Both the position numbers and the translations under genes were made by a program. Source: Gaiellasilicea sp037720595 (lineage in GTDB: Bacteria; Actinomycetota; Thermoleophilia; Gaiellales; Gaiellaceae). Taken from it: a stretch of 64,000 nt of DNA. Shown here piece by piece: positions 7,948 through 16,565 of the stretch; position 1 is the first letter of the stretch, and the number at the start of each line of letters is the position of its first letter. The notes beneath the pieces were generated by a model. The model saw only the letters and a list, made by a program, of their open reading frames with translations. It did not search any database and was not told the origin of the DNA. The DNA lies in contig JBBJLW010000002.1 of the NCBI GenBank assembly GCA_037720595.1, forward strand, positions 1-64,000. The letters are read 5' to 3'.

Positions 7948-9854
7948 GATTTCCGATCACGAGACACCGCCTGCCGCAGCTCGCGGCGGACCTCGCCATC
8001 GTCGTCGCGGCCTGGTTCCTCGCCTTCCAACTCCGCTTCGACCCGAGCATCCCGGTCTACTACGACCGATACCTGGACGTCGCGATCCTCGCGCTCATCG
8101 TCGCGATCAAGCTCTCCGTCTTCGCGCTCTCCGGCTTCTACAACCGCTGGTGGCGCTACGTCTCGACGCGCGACATGTGGGGCGCCTTCCGAGGCGTCAC
8201 CGCGGCCTCGCTCGTCACCTTCCTCGTCTTCAGCTTCTTCGACGTGCACCTCGTCTCGGTGCCGCGCGTCGTCTGGGTTCTCGACTGGCTGATCTGCCTC
8301 GCCTTCGTCGCGGCCTCGCGGATGCTCGCGCGGACGATCATCGAGCGGCCGCAGACCTCGTCCCTCGTCGCCCGCGGCAAGGAGGTGGTCGTCGTCGGAG
8401 CAGGCGACGCCGCGCAGCTCATGATCAAGGAGATGCTGCGCACGCCGGCGATGGGCTACACGCCGATCGGCCTGATCGACGACGACCCGCGCAAGAAGAA
8501 CCTCCGCCTGCACGGGATCCGAGTGCTCGGGACGACCGACGAGCTGACGCACATCCTCCGGGACCGGCGCCCCGACGAGCTGCTGATCGCGATCCCGTCC
8601 GCCTCGGGCGAGGTGCGCCAGCGGATCGTCGACGTCGCCCAGGTGGAAGGCGTCGCCGTCAAGACGCTGCCGGGTCTCTACGAGCTGATCTCGGGTGACG
8701 TCGATCTCGCGAACCAAATCCGACCCGTCCAGGTCGAGGACTTACTCGGGCGCGAGCCGGTCGAGGTCGACGTCGCCGCCATCTCCTCGTACCTCGCGGG
8801 CAAGACGGTGCTCGTCACCGGCGCCGGCGGCTCGATCGGCTCGGAGCTCTGCCGCCAGATCGCCCGGGCCGGGCCGAGGCGGATCGTGATGGTCGAGCAG
8901 GCCGAGAGCGCCCTCCACGACATCGAGCGCGAGCTCGTCGACGAGCGCAGCTTCACGGCCGGCGTGCCCGTGCTCGCAGACGTCCGTAACCGCAACCGGA
9001 TGGGCCAGGTCTTCGAGCGCTACCGGCCGGAGGTCGTCTTCCACGCCGCCGCGTACAAGCATGTGCCGCTGATGGAGGCGAACCCGCTCGAATCGGTGCG
9101 CAACAACGTGCTCGGCACCCGCGTCGTCGCGGACGCTGCGGTGGCGTACGGCGCCGAGCGGTTCCTCTTGATCTCGACCGACAAGGCGCTCAACCCCAAT
9201 AGCGTCTATGGGCAGTCGAAGACGCTCTGCGAATGGATCGTCGGCGCGCACGGCGAGCGCGATGACGTCTCCACGCGCTTCGTCGCGGTGCGCTTCGGCA
9301 ATGTCCTCAACTCGGCGGGCTCGGTAATACCGCGCTTCCGGCGCCAGATCGAGCGGGGCGGGCCGGTCACGGTCACAGACCCGGAGATGACGCGCTTCTT
9401 CATGACGATTCCCGAGGCCGTGGCGCTCGTCGTCCAGGCCGGCTCGATCGGCGGACGCGGGCGGATCTTCGTGCTCGAGATGGGCGAGCCGGTCCGGATC
9501 CTCGATCTGGCGCGCAACATGATCCGCCTCTCGGGCAAGCAGCCAGATCGAGATATCCAGATCGTCTTCATCGGCGCCCGTCCCGGCGAGAAGATCCACG
9601 AGGAGCTCTTCGCCGAGGGCGAGACCTGGCAGCCGACCGTGCACCCGAAGATCGTCGCGCTCGACGTCTCCCCGGTCGAGCGCGACTGGCTCGAGAGCCA
9701 GCTCGACGAGCTCGAGCGGCTCGTCGAGGACGGCGACACGTTGGAGCTCGTCGGCCGCCTCGCCGCGATCGTCCGCGAGCCGCAGCGTCTCGGTACCTCG
9801 GAGCTCGGTGCGGGCGCCGCCGAAGCAGCGCCCGCACGTTCCGAGCTCCTCTAG
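7944..9854 (+). CDS. Membrane-bound nucleotide-sugar 4,6-dehydratase (CapD/WbpM/PglF family)
   Basis: The 636-residue protein starts with an ATGA overlap on the aminotransferase gene. The N-terminus has about four membrane helices (LAADLAIVVAAWFLAFQL onward), followed by a Rossmann domain (VVVVGAGDAAQLMIKEM) and a C-terminal short-chain dehydrogenase domain with VTGAGGSIGSELCRQIA, FHAAAYKHVPLMEANP and STDKALNPNSVYGQSK. The catalytic pair is Tyr422 and Lys426; many WbpM/PglF relatives have Met in place of that Tyr. Family members dehydrate UDP-GlcNAc-type sugars for envelope polysaccharide or protein glycosylation. The next gene converges on it with only 4 bp between stops. Confidence 0.93.
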   Translation: MRFPITRHRLPQLAADLAIVVAAWFLAFQLRFDPSIPVYYDRYLDVAILALIVAIKLSVFALSGFYNRWWRYVSTRDMWGAFRGVTAASLVTFLVFSFFDVHLVSVPRVVWVLDWLICLAFVAASRMLARTIIERPQTSSLVARGKEVVVVGAGDAAQLMIKEMLRTPAMGYTPIGLIDDDPRKKNLRLHGIRVLGTTDELTHILRDRRPDELLIAIPSASGEVRQRIVDVAQVEGVAVKTLPGLYELISGDVDLANQIRPVQVEDLLGREPVEVDVAAISSYLAGKTVLVTGAGGSIGSELCRQIARAGPRRIVMVEQAESALHDIERELVDERSFTAGVPVLADVRNRNRMGQVFERYRPEVVFHAAAYKHVPLMEANPLESVRNNVLGTRVVADAAVAYGAERFLLISTDKALNPNSVYGQSKTLCEWIVGAHGERDDVSTRFVAVRFGNVLNSAGSVIPRFRRQIERGGPVTVTDPEMTRFFMTIPEAVALVVQAGSIGGRGRIFVLEMGEPVRILDLARNMIRLSGKQPDRDIQIVFIGARPGEKIHEELFAEGETWQPTVHPKIVALDVSPVERDWLESQLDELERLVEDGDTLELVGRLAAIVREPQRLGTSELGAGAAEAAPARSELL

Positions 9855-9858
9855 CGAG

Positions 9859-11427
9859 CTAGGCGCCGGGGATCCGGAGGAGGCCGAGCTGGCCGCCGTC
9901 ACGCTGATACGTGAGGCCGCCGCGCACCTCCTGGTCGATCACGTACGAGCTCGCCTGCACGTCGACGAGGAACGCGCCGGGACCGAAGATGCTCGAGGCG
10001 TCGATGATCCCGCTCGACTCCCAAGCGCCGAGCTTGCCCACCGCTGCCGCGTCCAGGTCGTTCGGGATCGCATCGGCGGCGCTGTTCTCGTCCGCCGACT
10101 GGTTGACCTTCGCCACGATCGTCTTCGTGCCCGTCGCCAGGTCGTGCTTCCAGATCCGGGCCGTGGTCGCGTTGGCCTCGTTCGGGAAGAACTGCTGGCT
10201 CGAGCCGGGATCCTCGGTGACGAGGAGGCTCTTGGCCGTGGTCTCGAGGTTGTCCGGCTGATGGATCTCGCCGGACGCCTTAACCGGTGCGTCGTCGCCC
10301 TCGATCAGGATCGAGAGGCTCAGCACCTTTTTCGGGTCCGCCGGATCGAGGACGAGCTTCCAGACCCGTCCGTTCGTCGAGATTCCAGGCCCGGTAGCGC
10401 CCGCTAGCCCGCGGCCGCTGTCGGCGACGTAGATCACGTTCTCGTTCGTCCGGTCGTAGGCGATGTCCTCGACCCGCACGAACTGGAAGACGTTGAGCGC
10501 GTCGGAGGCCCTCTCCAGCTTGGTCTGGTCGCCGATCGCGTCAGCCTTGGCGATCTTCTTGAACGTGCCGCTCTGCGACATCGTCGAGCCGACCGGGTAG
10601 TCGTAGTAGTCGTTGATCGCCGCGGTGTCGAGTACGAGGCCGTAGAGGTCGCCCTCGTCGTTCCACACCGCGTCCGCGTCCTCGGCGATGTAGGAGTAGA
10701 GCTGCGACTGCGCGGGATTGCTCGTGAAGGTGTCGTCACCGGAGAGGACGACCGGATGGCCGTAGCCGGGAATCGCCACTGCGTTCTCGTGGTTGTGGCG
10801 GCCCATTCCGTAGATCGGCTTATACCTGTCGCCCCGCACGTCGTAGGCGACGACGAGCCCCGCCTGCTCGGCCGCAGGGTCGCCGGCCGCGACGGGCCAG
10901 GCCTGGCCGGTTCTGTAGACGAAGTCGGTCGCCTCCTCGTTCGTGAACAGGATGTCCCGCTCGAAACCGTGCTCGGCGGTGGCGAGGAAGTTCGAGCAGA
11001 AGCGCTGGTAGTTCGCCTCCGACGGAATCACATAGCGGCCGCGGAGCACGCCCCCGCCGTTCTGGCTGAGCCGCAACTCGCTGACCATCGCGTTCGTGAA
11101 GTCGGTGAATCCGACCCCGGTCGCCGGCGTGTACGGGAACGGAACCGTGGACGTCTCGTGGTTCACGAAGAGGTCGACCGTGCCCTTGCCGTTCTTCGAG
11201 AACGAGATCCCGTCCGGGATCGACTCGAACATATAGCCGCTCGAGAGCCTGTCGCCGACGCTGATGAACGGCTCGTACGACGCACCCGCGACGACGGCAT
11301 CGATCATCGGCCCCTGGGCCGTCTTGAAGCCGGGACTGCCGCTGCGCGCCGCTGTCGTACCGACAACCGCCGCGAGCCCGACCGAAAGCACGAGCAGCGT
11401 CGTCGCTCTCCGAAAGTTCCTCATCAA
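9859..11427 (-). CDS. Secreted PhoX/DUF839-family protein
   Basis: The 522-residue product begins with a signal peptide (RRATTLLVLSVGLAAVVGTTAARS). Sequence features match the PhoX/DUF839 beta-propeller family: DLFVNHETS, LRGRYVIPSE, FTNEEAT, YGMGRHNHENAVAIPG, VVLSGDDTF, VRVEDIAYDRTNENVIYVADSG, HQPDNLETTAKSLLVTED and a late WKHDLATGTK. Relatives include calcium/iron alkaline phosphatases; the acidic and His-rich metal-site positions appear present but I cannot confirm a phosphatase. It is monocistronic, convergent with the dehydratase gene and oriented like the DUF354 gene 66 bp upstream. Confidence 0.82.
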   Translation of the reverse strand: MMRNFRRATTLLVLSVGLAAVVGTTAARSGSPGFKTAQGPMIDAVVAGASYEPFISVGDRLSSGYMFESIPDGISFSKNGKGTVDLFVNHETSTVPFPYTPATGVGFTDFTNAMVSELRLSQNGGGVLRGRYVIPSEANYQRFCSNFLATAEHGFERDILFTNEEATDFVYRTGQAWPVAAGDPAAEQAGLVVAYDVRGDRYKPIYGMGRHNHENAVAIPGYGHPVVLSGDDTFTSNPAQSQLYSYIAEDADAVWNDEGDLYGLVLDTAAINDYYDYPVGSTMSQSGTFKKIAKADAIGDQTKLERASDALNVFQFVRVEDIAYDRTNENVIYVADSGRGLAGATGPGISTNGRVWKLVLDPADPKKVLSLSILIEGDDAPVKASGEIHQPDNLETTAKSLLVTEDPGSSQQFFPNEANATTARIWKHDLATGTKTIVAKVNQSADENSAADAIPNDLDAAAVGKLGAWESSGIIDASSIFGPGAFLVDVQASSYVIDQEVRGGLTYQRDGGQLGLLRIPGA

Positions 11428-11493
11428 GTTTCCCCTTCTCCCCCTGGAATGTGAACGTGCGGTGAAAGTCCTACCATGCGCCGCCGAGCGGGT

Positions 11494-12504
11494 CTAGTGC
11501 TCCCGCGCGCCGAGCATCAGGTCGAGGAAGACGTTCGGGTCGCGCCGGACGCGCTCGCGCTCTCCCGGGACGCGCTTGCGTAGAACGAGCGCACGCGGAT
11601 CGGTGAGGCGTAGGAGCCGCCCGTGGGCGATCAGGCGCTCGTCCACGCCGCCGAGCCGACCCGCGAACGTGGTGTAGACGGGGATCCCGAGCGCCACCGC
11701 CTCGCGGTTCATGGTTCCGCCGGCCGAGACGACGAGGTCGGCGCGCGCGATCAGGCTCTGCGCGTCGACGGCTCGTTCGGGAACGAGGAGCGACGGTAGT
11801 CCGAGATTTCCGATCGTGGCCCGCTGTTCGGCCGTGCGCGGGAGCACGACGGCCTGCACCGCCTCGTCGCGGCCCAACCGCTCGAGCACGCTCGCAAAGA
11901 GCGGGCTGCCGTGCCGGTGATAGAGCGAGACCTCCGGCGGCGTACGGACGACCACGAGCACGCGGTCCGGGTCGAGCCCTTCGATCGGCTCCGCGACGGG
12001 CTCGAAGTCGGCCAGGTAGTACTCCTCTTTCAGCCCTTCGTAACGAAGGAGCTTCGGCGGCCGGACGCCGTACCGGGTGAGCCGCTCGAGCGGGATCGCG
12101 TCCGGAACGACCACCCGCGTCGCGGCGCGGCAGCCGAGCTGGTGCTGGAGCCACGCGAACTCGTAGTCGAACGCGGTCGTACTCGGAATACCGAGGTGCC
12201 GAGCCGTCAGCGCGAGCTCGTGCGAGCCGTGCGTGAGCGCCACGTCGAAGCTGCGTACGCGCGCAAAGCGCCGCAAAGCGTGGAGGCGGCCGACGAGCGC
12301 CCGCGCTTTCCCGAGCCGCGCTCCACCTCCATGTCGCGGGCCGACGACGTGGTGCTCGATCCCGTGCAGCTCGAGCAGCTGGATCGTCTGCGCGTACTCG
12401 CGCGCGGTGACCTCGACCTCGTGGCCGCGTCCTTCGAGCAGGCGGATCAGGGGGCGGAAGATCGGCACGTGCGGCGAGTTCGTGATGTCGATCCAGACCC
12501 GCAC
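11494..12504 (-). CDS. DUF354-family glycosyltransferase-like protein
   Basis: The 336-residue protein begins MRVWIDITNSPHVPIFRPLI, the typical DUF354 opening. Further family signatures are GHEVEVTAREYAQT, FDVALTHGSHEL, AFDYEFAWLQH, GLKEEYYLADF and a C-terminal SAGGTMNREAVALGIPVYTTFAG that resembles the UDP-sugar-binding half of GT-B glycosyltransferases. No transmembrane segment is present. The function is not established; a role in polysaccharide synthesis would agree with the preceding block. Its start is only 14 bp from the divergent HD-GYP gene, so the promoters of both must overlap the coding ends. Confidence 0.85.
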   Translation of the reverse strand: MRVWIDITNSPHVPIFRPLIRLLEGRGHEVEVTAREYAQTIQLLELHGIEHHVVGPRHGGGARLGKARALVGRLHALRRFARVRSFDVALTHGSHELALTARHLGIPSTTAFDYEFAWLQHQLGCRAATRVVVPDAIPLERLTRYGVRPPKLLRYEGLKEEYYLADFEPVAEPIEGLDPDRVLVVVRTPPEVSLYHRHGSPLFASVLERLGRDEAVQAVVLPRTAEQRATIGNLGLPSLLVPERAVDAQSLIARADLVVSAGGTMNREAVALGIPVYTTFAGRLGGVDERLIAHGRLLRLTDPRALVLRKRVPGERERVRRDPNVFLDLMLGAREH

Positions 12505-12518
12505 CGGTCCGAGTGTAG

Positions 12519-13922
12519 ATGCGTGACTCGACGGGGGATCAAGCGACGCCGGCCGCAGCCGATAGTAGGATCGTGGCAGTCCTGCGAGCCAAGCTGCGGA
12601 TGTCCGAGGTGATCTCGGCGCTCTCGTATGCCCTCGACATCACCGAGGGCCAGCCGGCCGGGCACGCCGTCCGCTCGTGTCTGATCGGCATGCGTCTGGC
12701 GAACGAACTTGGCCTCGACCCGCAACCGCGTTCAGACCTCTACTACGCCCTGCTGCTCAAGGACGCGGGTTGCTCCTCGAACGCCGCCAAGATCTGCTCG
12801 CTTTTTCGGACGGACGACCTGCGTTTGAAGGGCGACGTCAAGACCGTCGAGTGGACGAGCTTCTCGGAGAACTTCCTCTGGGCGATTCGAAACGTGGCTC
12901 CCGAGAGCTCTCCGCTTGCGCGTGCGGCGGCGCTTGTGCGGCTCGGATTGAAGCAGGGCACGCAGAAGGACATCTTCGAGACGCGCTGCGAGCGTGGTGC
13001 GGAGGTCGCGCTCGAGCTCGGTTTCCCGGAGCCGGCCGCCGAAGCCATCCGCACCCTCGACGAGCATTGGGATGGACGCGGCCAGCCTCAGGGGCTTCGC
13101 GGCGAGGAGATCTCGCTGCTCGGGCGAATCGTCTGTCTCGCGCAGTCGCTGGACGTCTTCGTGGTCACTCACGGACTCGCCGAGGCCTTCGAGATGGCAC
13201 GCGAGAGGAGCGGCACCTGGTTCGATCCCGCGCTCGTCCGAGCGCTCGAGCCGGTCGAGGCGGACGTCGAGTTCTGGGCTGGGCTCGCCTCGGAGGACGT
13301 CCAGGCGCTCGTCGACGAGCACGAGCCCGCGGACCACGTGGTTCACGTCGACGAGGCCGGGCTCGACCGGATCGCAGGCGCCTTCGCCCGCGTGATCGAC
13401 GCCAAGTCGCCGTTCACGGCGCGCCACTCCGAACGTGTGGCCCAGATCGCGGTCGGGATCGGCTCCGCACTCGGGGTGAGCGATATCGAGCTGCGCCGAC
13501 TGCGTCGCGCCGCGCTTCTGCACGACATCGGCAAGCTCGGCATTTCCAATCTGATCCTCGACAAGCCGGGACGGCTGACCGAAGCCGAGCGTGCCGAGGT
13601 CGAGCTGCACCCCATCCACACGCGTGAGCTCTTGGAGCGTGTCGCGCCGTTTCGCGAGCTCGCCGACGACGCCGGCGACCATCACGAGAAGCTCGACGGC
13701 AGCGGCTATCCGCGCGGCCTGCGAGGCGACGAGCTGAGCCAGACGGCGCGGATTCTCGCCGTCGCCGACATCTTCGAGGCGATGACGGCCGCACGTCCGT
13801 ACCGCGAGCCGTTGGCGCTCTCGGTCGTCCTGGAGACGCTCGCTGCAGACGCCGGGAGCAAGCTCGACGCGTCCTGCGTCGAGGCGCTGCGCTTCTGGAT
13901 CGAGCTCGCAGCCGCAGCGTAA
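12519..13922 (+). CDS. HD-GYP domain protein (predicted cyclic-di-GMP phosphodiesterase)
   Basis: The longest reading starts at ATG 12519 (467 residues). GTG 12573 (VAVLRAKLRMSEV) and ATG 12600 (MSEVISALSYALDITEG) are plausible alternatives, since homologous sequence seems to begin near there. The N-terminal half has a first, degenerate HD-like region (GHAVRSCLIGMRLA). The C-terminal half has a full HD-GYP set: LLHDIGKLGISNLILDKPG with His335/Asp336, HPIHTRELLE, DHHEKLDGSGYPRGL and ADIFEAMTAARPYR. HD-GYP enzymes hydrolyse cyclic-di-GMP. No sensor domain or GGDEF partner is nearby. Confidence 0.88.
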   Translation: MRDSTGDQATPAAADSRIVAVLRAKLRMSEVISALSYALDITEGQPAGHAVRSCLIGMRLANELGLDPQPRSDLYYALLLKDAGCSSNAAKICSLFRTDDLRLKGDVKTVEWTSFSENFLWAIRNVAPESSPLARAAALVRLGLKQGTQKDIFETRCERGAEVALELGFPEPAAEAIRTLDEHWDGRGQPQGLRGEEISLLGRIVCLAQSLDVFVVTHGLAEAFEMARERSGTWFDPALVRALEPVEADVEFWAGLASEDVQALVDEHEPADHVVHVDEAGLDRIAGAFARVIDAKSPFTARHSERVAQIAVGIGSALGVSDIELRRLRRAALLHDIGKLGISNLILDKPGRLTEAERAEVELHPIHTRELLERVAPFRELADDAGDHHEKLDGSGYPRGLRGDELSQTARILAVADIFEAMTAARPYREPLALSVVLETLAADAGSKLDASCVEALRFWIELAAAA

Positions 13923-13938
13923 GACGAACAACCGCAAG

Positions 13939-13953
13939 ATAAGCTTGGCTTAT
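13939..13953 (+). promoter_or_regulatory. Candidate LysR box (T-N11-A) at the LysR gene start
   Basis: ATAAG-CTTGG-CTTAT is a perfect 5-bp inverted repeat containing the T-N11-A pattern bound by LysR-type regulators. It covers the ATG (13952) of the LysR gene, which would suit autorepression. It is short, so chance occurrence is possible. Confidence 0.4.
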
Positions 13954-14845
13954 GGACACTCGCCAGCTCGCGGCGTTTTGCGCCGTGGTCGAGCGCAAGA
14001 GCTTCTCGCAGGCTGCGGAGCGGCTCGGGGTCACCCAGCCGGCTGTGTCGCTTCAGGTTCGCGCGCTCGAGAAGCGGCTCGGCGCGCAGCTGCTCGATCG
14101 CTCGGGTCGGCGCGTGGAGCCCACCGAGGCGGGGCTGCGGCTCTACCGCGGCGCTCAGCGACTCCTTGCCCTCGAAGAGCAACTCGTCGACGAGGTCGCT
14201 GGCGGAGCTGCGGGCGAGCTCGCCGGAGACCTTCGTCTCGGCGCTTCCACCGGGCCCGCCGCGATCGTCGTGCCGCTGCTCCTCTGCGAGTTCCAGCGCG
14301 AGAACCCTCAGCTCAAGGTCTCGCTCGCCGTACACGACACGCAGTCGATTGTCGACCTCGTCGCCGAGCGGGAGCTCGAGCTGGGGATCGTCGGCGCAGC
14401 CCGAAGGCATCGGTCGGTCAGTTTCGAGCCGTTCTTCAAGGACGAGGTGATTCTCGCCTGCCCGCCTGGGCACCGCTTCGCCGGACGCACGGTCGACCTC
14501 GACGAGCTGCGATCCGAGCAGCTGATCGTGATGCAGGAAGGCGCCGGGGTCAGGCAGATCGTCGAGGACGAGCTTCGAGCGCTTGGAACCCGGCTCCGCG
14601 ACCTCGATGTGCGGCTCGAGCTCGGTCTCCAGGAGTCGGTCCGGAGCGCGGTTCAGGCGGGGTACGGGATCGCGTTCATCTCCCGTTCCGCGGTCGAGTC
14701 CGAGCTCGCGACGGGAACGTTGGTGGCGGCCCGTGTGCAGGGCATCCACGCGACGCGGGAGATCTCGCTCGTGCGCGCCACCGGTCGGACAGCCACCCGC
14801 GCAGCCGACACGTTCGTCTCGTTCGCACGCGGTCGGCTCGAGTGA
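13952..14845 (+). CDS. LysR-family transcriptional regulator
   Basis: This 297-residue protein has an N-terminal winged helix-turn-helix (DTRQLAAFCAVVERKSFSQAAERLGVTQ region, residues 1-60) and a C-terminal co-inducer-binding domain (GDLRLGASTGPAAIVVPLLL, ELELGIVGAARRH, SVRSAVQAGYGIAFISRSAV). It overlaps the following maleylacetate-reductase-like gene by GTGA, an unusual same-strand arrangement since LysR regulators are often divergent from targets. A T-N11-A palindrome lies over its start codon. The coupled gene is the best guess for a target; the effector is unknown. Confidence 0.92.
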   Translation: MDTRQLAAFCAVVERKSFSQAAERLGVTQPAVSLQVRALEKRLGAQLLDRSGRRVEPTEAGLRLYRGAQRLLALEEQLVDEVAGGAAGELAGDLRLGASTGPAAIVVPLLLCEFQRENPQLKVSLAVHDTQSIVDLVAERELELGIVGAARRHRSVSFEPFFKDEVILACPPGHRFAGRTVDLDELRSEQLIVMQEGAGVRQIVEDELRALGTRLRDLDVRLELGLQESVRSAVQAGYGIAFISRSAVESELATGTLVAARVQGIHATREISLVRATGRTATRAADTFVSFARGRLE

Positions 14846-15807
14846 TCGTCCGCTGGGGGATCGCCGAGCTGGACGGGCTGCTCGTCGAGCTCGGGGTCGC
14901 ACGGCCTTTCGTCTTCGCGAGCAAACGCTTCACCGAGTTGCCGCTGCGCGGACTTGGTCGCTGGAGCGAGCTGCCGACGGATCGGATCGCCGACGCTGCC
15001 GCCGGCGCAAGGGGCGCGGACGTCCTTGTCGCACTCGGCGGTGGGAGCACGATCGACACCGCGAAGGCGGTTTCCTCGGAGACCTCGCTGCCCCTCGTCT
15101 CGATCCCCACGACGTACGCCGGCGCCGAGTGGACGGCGTTCTACGGCGTCCGTGACGCTGACAGGCGAATGCGTGGCGGCGGCGGCGGCGCGCAGCTCGC
15201 GGGAATCGTCTACGAGCCGGAGCTGACACTCGAGCTCCCTCGCGCCGAGACTGTCGGCACGGCGCTGAACGCGCTCGCCCATTGCGCCGAGGCGCTCTAC
15301 GTCAAGGAGCGGAACGACGAAGCCGACCGGCACGCGCTCGAGGGCGCACGGTTGATCTCGAGCTGGCTGCCGCGCGTCGTCGCCGGCGAGCGCGATCGAC
15401 TGGAGGCGCGGACCGAGCTCCTGCGCGGGGCGTGCGAGGCAGGCGCGGCACTCGGCGGGTCGATGCTGGGTCTGGGCCATGCGCTGGCACAGGCGCTCGG
15501 CGGACGCTATGGGCTGCCGCACGGTGCCATGAACGCACTCTGTCTGCCGCCGGCGCTTCGGTTCAACGCCGAGGTTGCACCCGACGCCGTCGCGAGATTC
15601 GGCCGCGCGCTCGGGACGGACGATCCGGCGCGGCGCGTCGAGGAGCTCGCAAGCCTGGCGGGCTTCGCGCGTCTGCGTGATTTCGAGGTGCCGGAGGAGG
15701 AGCTCGGCGAGATCGCCGAGGCGGTGGTCGTCCGAGCCGGAGCGAAATCGAATCCGCGGCCGGTCTCGGCAGCCGAGGCCGAGGCGCTGCTTCGCTCGAT
15801 CTGGTGA
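14842..15807 (+). CDS. Iron-type alcohol dehydrogenase, maleylacetate reductase-like
   Basis: The start is GTG 14842, overlapping the LysR stop; the product is 321 residues. It shows the NAD-binding GGGSTIDTAKAV, SIPTTYAGAEWTAFYGV, ALNALAHCAEALY and the metal-site segment GLGHALAQALGGRYGLPHGAMNALCLPPAL. This pattern is closer to maleylacetate reductases, which reduce maleylacetate to 3-oxoadipate at the end of hydroxyquinol and chlorocatechol degradation, than to generic group III alcohol dehydrogenases. No ring-cleavage dioxygenase or hydroxylase accompanies it, so the pathway is not confirmed by context. Confidence 0.83.
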   Translation: MIVRWGIAELDGLLVELGVARPFVFASKRFTELPLRGLGRWSELPTDRIADAAAGARGADVLVALGGGSTIDTAKAVSSETSLPLVSIPTTYAGAEWTAFYGVRDADRRMRGGGGGAQLAGIVYEPELTLELPRAETVGTALNALAHCAEALYVKERNDEADRHALEGARLISSWLPRVVAGERDRLEARTELLRGACEAGAALGGSMLGLGHALAQALGGRYGLPHGAMNALCLPPALRFNAEVAPDAVARFGRALGTDDPARRVEELASLAGFARLRDFEVPEEELGEIAEAVVVRAGAKSNPRPVSAAEAEALLRSIW

Positions 15808-15836
15808 AGCTTGCGGTCAGCCGCTTCAATCCACGC

Positions 15837-16565
15837 TCATCTGTAGCGCTCCCCCTCGTCGCGACGATACGCCCACGCTGCCAGGCCGAAGAGGGCGCCG
15901 GTAAAGAGCGCGAGCACGAGCCAGGCGCTCCATTGAATCGCGTCGTTCCGTGCGATGCCGACGAGCGCATCCGCCAAAGCTCGCGTCGGCAGGTACGGCG
16001 AGACGCGAGCGACGGCATCCGGTAGCTCGTCCGGGGTCGTCCAGAGACCCCCGCAATACGAGAGGCTGAGATAGACGACGTTCGCAATCGGGAGTGCGGC
16101 GCGCGGCGGGGCGAGATAGCCGAGTGCGATCCCGAAGAGAGCGAATGGAATCGAGCCGAGGAGCAACGTGACGGCGAGCTGTGCCCATTGCGCTGCGCGC
16201 AGATCCGCCGACGTGGTCATCACAGCCGCGACGAGAACGAGGATCGCCGCCGCCGCCGCGAAGAGGAGAGCGGAGATGATCCTGCCCCCGAAGCGCTCTG
16301 CCGGCGAGACGGGGAGCGTGCGCACGTACCGCTCCCACGGGGTTGCGCGCTCCGTCGCGATCCCGACACCGAACTGGAAGAACGCGACGCCGAGCACAGC
16401 GAAGCCGGCGAAAATGACCATCAGAGCGGTCGCGTCGTCGTTCGAGTTCGGGGCCGCGAAGAAGAGGAAGAACATGGTCGGGAAGCCGAGCGTCGGCACG
16501 ACGTAGGCGGGCATACGCATGAGCTCGCGTAATGAAGCTCGGGCGTGGAGAGCCGCCACCTTCAC
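15837..16565 (-). CDS. ABC-2 type transporter permease of the TOMM cluster
   Basis: The last gene of the TOMM operon starts at GTG 16565, overlapping the ATPase stop (GTGA). The 242-residue protein has about six hydrophobic segments, for example VVPTLGFPTMFFLFFAAPN, ALMVIFAGFAVLGVAFFQFGV, ISALLFAAAAAILVLVAAV, VTLLLGSIPFALFGIALGYL, and a terminal WSAWLVLALFTGALFGLAAWAYRR. PWERYVRTLPVSPAERFGGR is the usual ABC-2 cytoplasmic loop. With the adjacent ATPase it should form an exporter for the modified peptide or an immunity pump. It converges with the reductase gene 29 bp away. Confidence 0.9.
   Translation of the reverse strand: MKVAALHARASLRELMRMPAYVVPTLGFPTMFFLFFAAPNSNDDATALMVIFAGFAVLGVAFFQFGVGIATERATPWERYVRTLPVSPAERFGGRIISALLFAAAAAILVLVAAVMTTSADLRAAQWAQLAVTLLLGSIPFALFGIALGYLAPPRAALPIANVVYLSLSYCGGLWTTPDELPDAVARVSPYLPTRALADALVGIARNDAIQWSAWLVLALFTGALFGLAAWAYRRDEGERYR

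Noticed and set aside
15808..15836. Terminator between the reductase gene and the TOMM operon
   Set aside because: Only a 4-bp GCGG/CCGC pairing without a U tract is present.
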